NCBI GenBank assembly: GCA_030549495.1
Contig: JAUIRK010000443.1
Location: 186,001 to 250,000 of the forward strand
Source: Nectonema munidae
Taxonomy: Eukaryota; Nematomorpha; Nectonematoida; Nectonematidae
Direction of reading: 5' to 3'
DNA length: 64,000 bases
Positions within the stretch are counted from its first letter, which is position 1. The number at the start of each line of letters is the position of its first letter. The notes under the pieces were generated by a model, which saw only the letters and a list, made by a program, of their open reading frames with translations, had not been told where the DNA came from and searched no databases. Below, in pieces: positions 61,700-64,000 of this stretch. The position numbers and the translations under genes are program-made.

Positions 61700-61934
61700 A
61701 GTTATAAATATAGTTGATAAAACCAATTTTGATGTAAGTAGCTATTTTAAATCTCTTTTTATTAACAAATATGATTGATTATCGAAAAATATTACCACTA
61801 TTGAATTAACGATTCTACTTTTTGACAGATTGATTGATTTTCAAACGAAATCAACATCAGAAAATGGTTATAGTTATTTTGTTTGAAAATCAATTAAAAA
61901 CAGTCATGAAGCTACGGTAAAATGCATACGCTTA

Positions 61935-62160
61935 ATATGGGGGGTTTTTTCGCTGCGTTTTTCATGTGTTTTTCAGAAAATGGTTTTTTTTTTGTTTATT
62001 TTTCCCCGCTTTTCTCCCCAGGGGTTGGGTTTTATTAATGTATGAAAAATTATTTTTTTTAAAATAAAGGTAGCAAAAAAAGAATTAACCACTCAAAGGG
62101 GGGGGGGTATTTTGTGCGGGAAAGAGGGGACTCTCTTGGGTTTGTTTTTTTCCATTTGAT

Positions 62161-62193
<33 letters not shown>

Positions 62194-62370
62194 CCCTTTT
62201 CTCTTTTTTTTTTTTTTTTTCCTTTTTTTTTTTTTTCTTTTTTTTTTTTTTTCTGTTTTTTTTCTTTTTCTTTCTCTTTTTTTTTCTTCTTTTTTTTTCT
62301 TTTTTCTTTTTTTACCTTCTTCTTTTTCTTCCCCCCCCCCCCCCTCCCTTTTTTTTTTTTAGAATTCATT
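61935..62370. other. Homopolymer-rich low-complexity block, possible assembly noise
   Basis: Long runs of T broken by short C or G runs, with blocks of G and C of 8 to 14 bases. The predicted Phe-rich and Lys-rich frames have no biological meaning. Similar homopolymer patches occur at 1265-1300, 37783-37803, 52107-52200, 62636-62646 and 63893-63904. Confidence 0.6.
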
Positions 62371-62388
62371 TTTTTAGTTTTGTCGAAA

Positions 62389-62690
62389 CTATTTGTGTAG
62401 TATTGATCTTTTTAGTTCCTTTGTGATTTTGAAATCATATTCCTTGTCTTAACTTGGATCGCCCTCCCACCCACCTCAGCCATATGGCTTTAGGATAAAA
62501 TCGTTTTTGGTGTAGTATTTTAATTTCTTTCTTAATGTTTAATCCAACCTCCCCTATTTGTGTAGTATTCATCTTTTTAGTTCTTTCGTCATTTTAAAAT
62601 CATCTTCTTTTTTAACTTGGATGTTAATCTAAGTCCCCCCCCCCCCTACACTGACCTGAGCCATATGGCTTTAGGATGCAATCGTTTTTT
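62389..62690. repeat. Two direct copies of a roughly 170-base unit
   Basis: Both copies run ctatttgtgtagtatt, tctttttagttc, gattttgaaatcat or diverged form, taacttggat, then ccatatggctttaggat and aatcgtttttt(g). The second copy begins near 62559 and also carries a C run. They lie on the 3' side of the helicase fragment. Confidence 0.6.
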
Positions 62691-62877
62691 GTGTGCAAAC
62701 CCTAAAAATAATCATATTTATAATCAGAATAAAACATGGAAAATTCTAAATTTTATATACAAAAAAATAATGAAAAAAATATTTCAATGAAAAATTTGTG
62801 GGTAAACTATATTTTTTGTATATAAATTATTGTTATGATATCCTTTTTGGTGAGTTTGATACACCTGAAATTTAATG

Positions 62878-63145
62878 GCCTAAAAAGATCTTGCTCTTAA
62901 AACGGCAACATAAAGTTGTCCATGACTGAAACATCGTTTGTTTAAAAAAATACCAACTTTTTCAAAAGTCTGTCCCAGACTTTTATTGATAGTAAGTGCA
63001 TATGAGAATCTGAGTGGAAACTGAACCGTTTAACCGCCAATGGTCCACTTTTCACTTCATTGTTAAAATCGAAATTAAAAACAATGAAACATATTTTAGG
63101 TTCATTTATTTTCTTAAGTTCAATTGAAAAGTCTTTGAGATACAC
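62878..63145 (-). pseudogene. Helitron/Pif1-type helicase C-terminal fragment
   Basis: The minus strand reads NEPKICFIVFNFDFNNEVKS and GPLAVKRF, then, after a frame change, [40 protein letters not shown] and [10 protein letters not shown]-x-T-I-N-K-S-Q-G-Q-T and G-Q-L-Y-V-A-x-S-R-x-R are helicase motifs V and VI of Helitron RepHel and of Pif1. Several changes (LGQT for QGQT, AVLRAR for ALSRAR) and stops show decay. No Rep domain is seen, so Helitron is likelier from abundance but not proven. Confidence 0.7.
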
Positions 63146-64000
63146 AAATAAAACAAAATAAATAAAATGAAATTTTTTTATTAAAAATTATTAATAGATA
63201 AAAAATTGTGAAATGGTAAAAAAAGTTAATTTTATAAAATCCAAATTCTAGAAAAAAATATTCGAGCAATTCTAAAATATCCTTACAGTTCATGACATAC
63301 TATCCCTTATTTTTATCACGAATGTGTTTCTGTAAAAAATAAATTTGAATATGTCGCCATATTCTTTGAAAGTATTTAGGATCCACAAGTGGACCATTGG
63401 CGTATCGTGACAATGAAATATACCCTTTTTACACATAATTAGAAAAAACGATGAAAAAGTACATTTTTTCAACAGAGTTGATCATAATGATTGATATCTC
63501 TGTTTCTTTAGTTTCATGAAGATGAATGTTGTACTTTCAAAAATATAACCTCTTGATTTATTGTGTGAAGCAAACATATAAATATATACAATAATGATAT
63601 CTTATATTATAATGTAGGAATGAATGTGAAGCGTGGAATTTGAATCAATAATTCTTGTATTATCAACATTTGTGAAGGTACATTTCGCAGTACTGTATAC
63701 ATAATGATGATACGTACAAAAAATTTTGCGCGTCATAGAAATGTTGAAAAAATTATAGAATAGATGAGTATCATTGTACTTTGTATCATCAATTGATTTC
63801 AGTTTGCTAATATGTTTTCATGAATATGAAGAGATCATAACCCTATTAGTGCTGGGCAAAATTTGTCCGCTCAAGTGCTGGGGGGCGTAAAGTGCCCCCC
63901 CCCCTATTTTTCTCAGATATTAATAAGTTTTTATAAATATTTTTAATGTTACATACATATTTCAACAATGCTGAATTCAGTGGTGATGTCCATTTTTTTA
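63146..64000. other. AT-rich DNA to the window end
   Basis: No gene seen. At 63848-63905 gtgctgggcaaaatttgtcc and gtgctggggggcgtaaagtg form a short direct repeat followed by a C run. Confidence 0.4.

Noticed and set aside
62085-62369. Lys-rich and Phe-rich frames
   Set aside because: Translation of homopolymer runs.

Overview
The window is nuclear DNA from an animal. It is AT-rich, with introns flanked by GT..AG sites, animal gene families (an Integrator subunit, a group I PAK kinase, alkaline phosphatases) and a heavy load of DNA transposons, short inverted-repeat elements, LINE fragments and tRNA-derived SINEs. An arthropod fits best. A parasitic copepod of the Lepeophtheirus/Caligus type is my guess from general character only; it is not proven by the sequence.

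The main result is a host gene that does not appear as long open frames. Eight coding exons on the minus strand between 41732 and 8008 join in phase into a 489-residue Integrator subunit 14 (INTS14/VWA9). The gene covers about 33.7 kb, and its seven introns (2.5 to 9.3 kb) are packed with mobile elements. Intron 1 holds a complete intronless PAK-type kinase (38005-39441) on the same strand, probably a retroposed copy.

Layout. 0-1.5 kb: damaged alkaline phosphatase copy 1 (minus). 1.5-8 kb: hairpin elements, two related fragments with eh1-like motifs, a hAT MITE, a possible MULE fragment and a LINE tail. 8-41.7 kb: INTS14, with piggyBac 1 in intron 7; a pogo/Tigger and a hAT element in intron 6; piggyBac 2 and a piggyBac fragment in intron 5; a SINE with long target duplications in intron 4; two large inverted-repeat elements and a LINE tail in intron 3; SINE and hAT remnants in intron 2; MITEs, a hAT fragment and PAK in intron 1. 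42-46.4 kb: SINE, hAT-type element, LINE reverse transcriptase interrupted by a MITE, then 525 perfect CT units. 47.5-49.8 kb: piggyBac 4 abutting truncated alkaline phosphatase copy 3. 52-55.8 kb: two copies, on opposite strands, of a multicopy protein family I cannot name. 56.1-57.6 kb: the one complete alkaline phosphatase gene. 57.6-64 kb: repeats, a helicase fragment and homopolymer-rich sequence that may be assembly noise.

Likely working host genes are INTS14 (snRNA 3' processing and transcription attenuation), the PAK kinase (Rac/Cdc42 effector) and alkaline phosphatase 2 (probably secreted). The rest is mostly decaying mobile DNA. I saw no rRNA gene, no convincing tRNA gene, no CRISPR array and no recognisable LTR or virus-like element.
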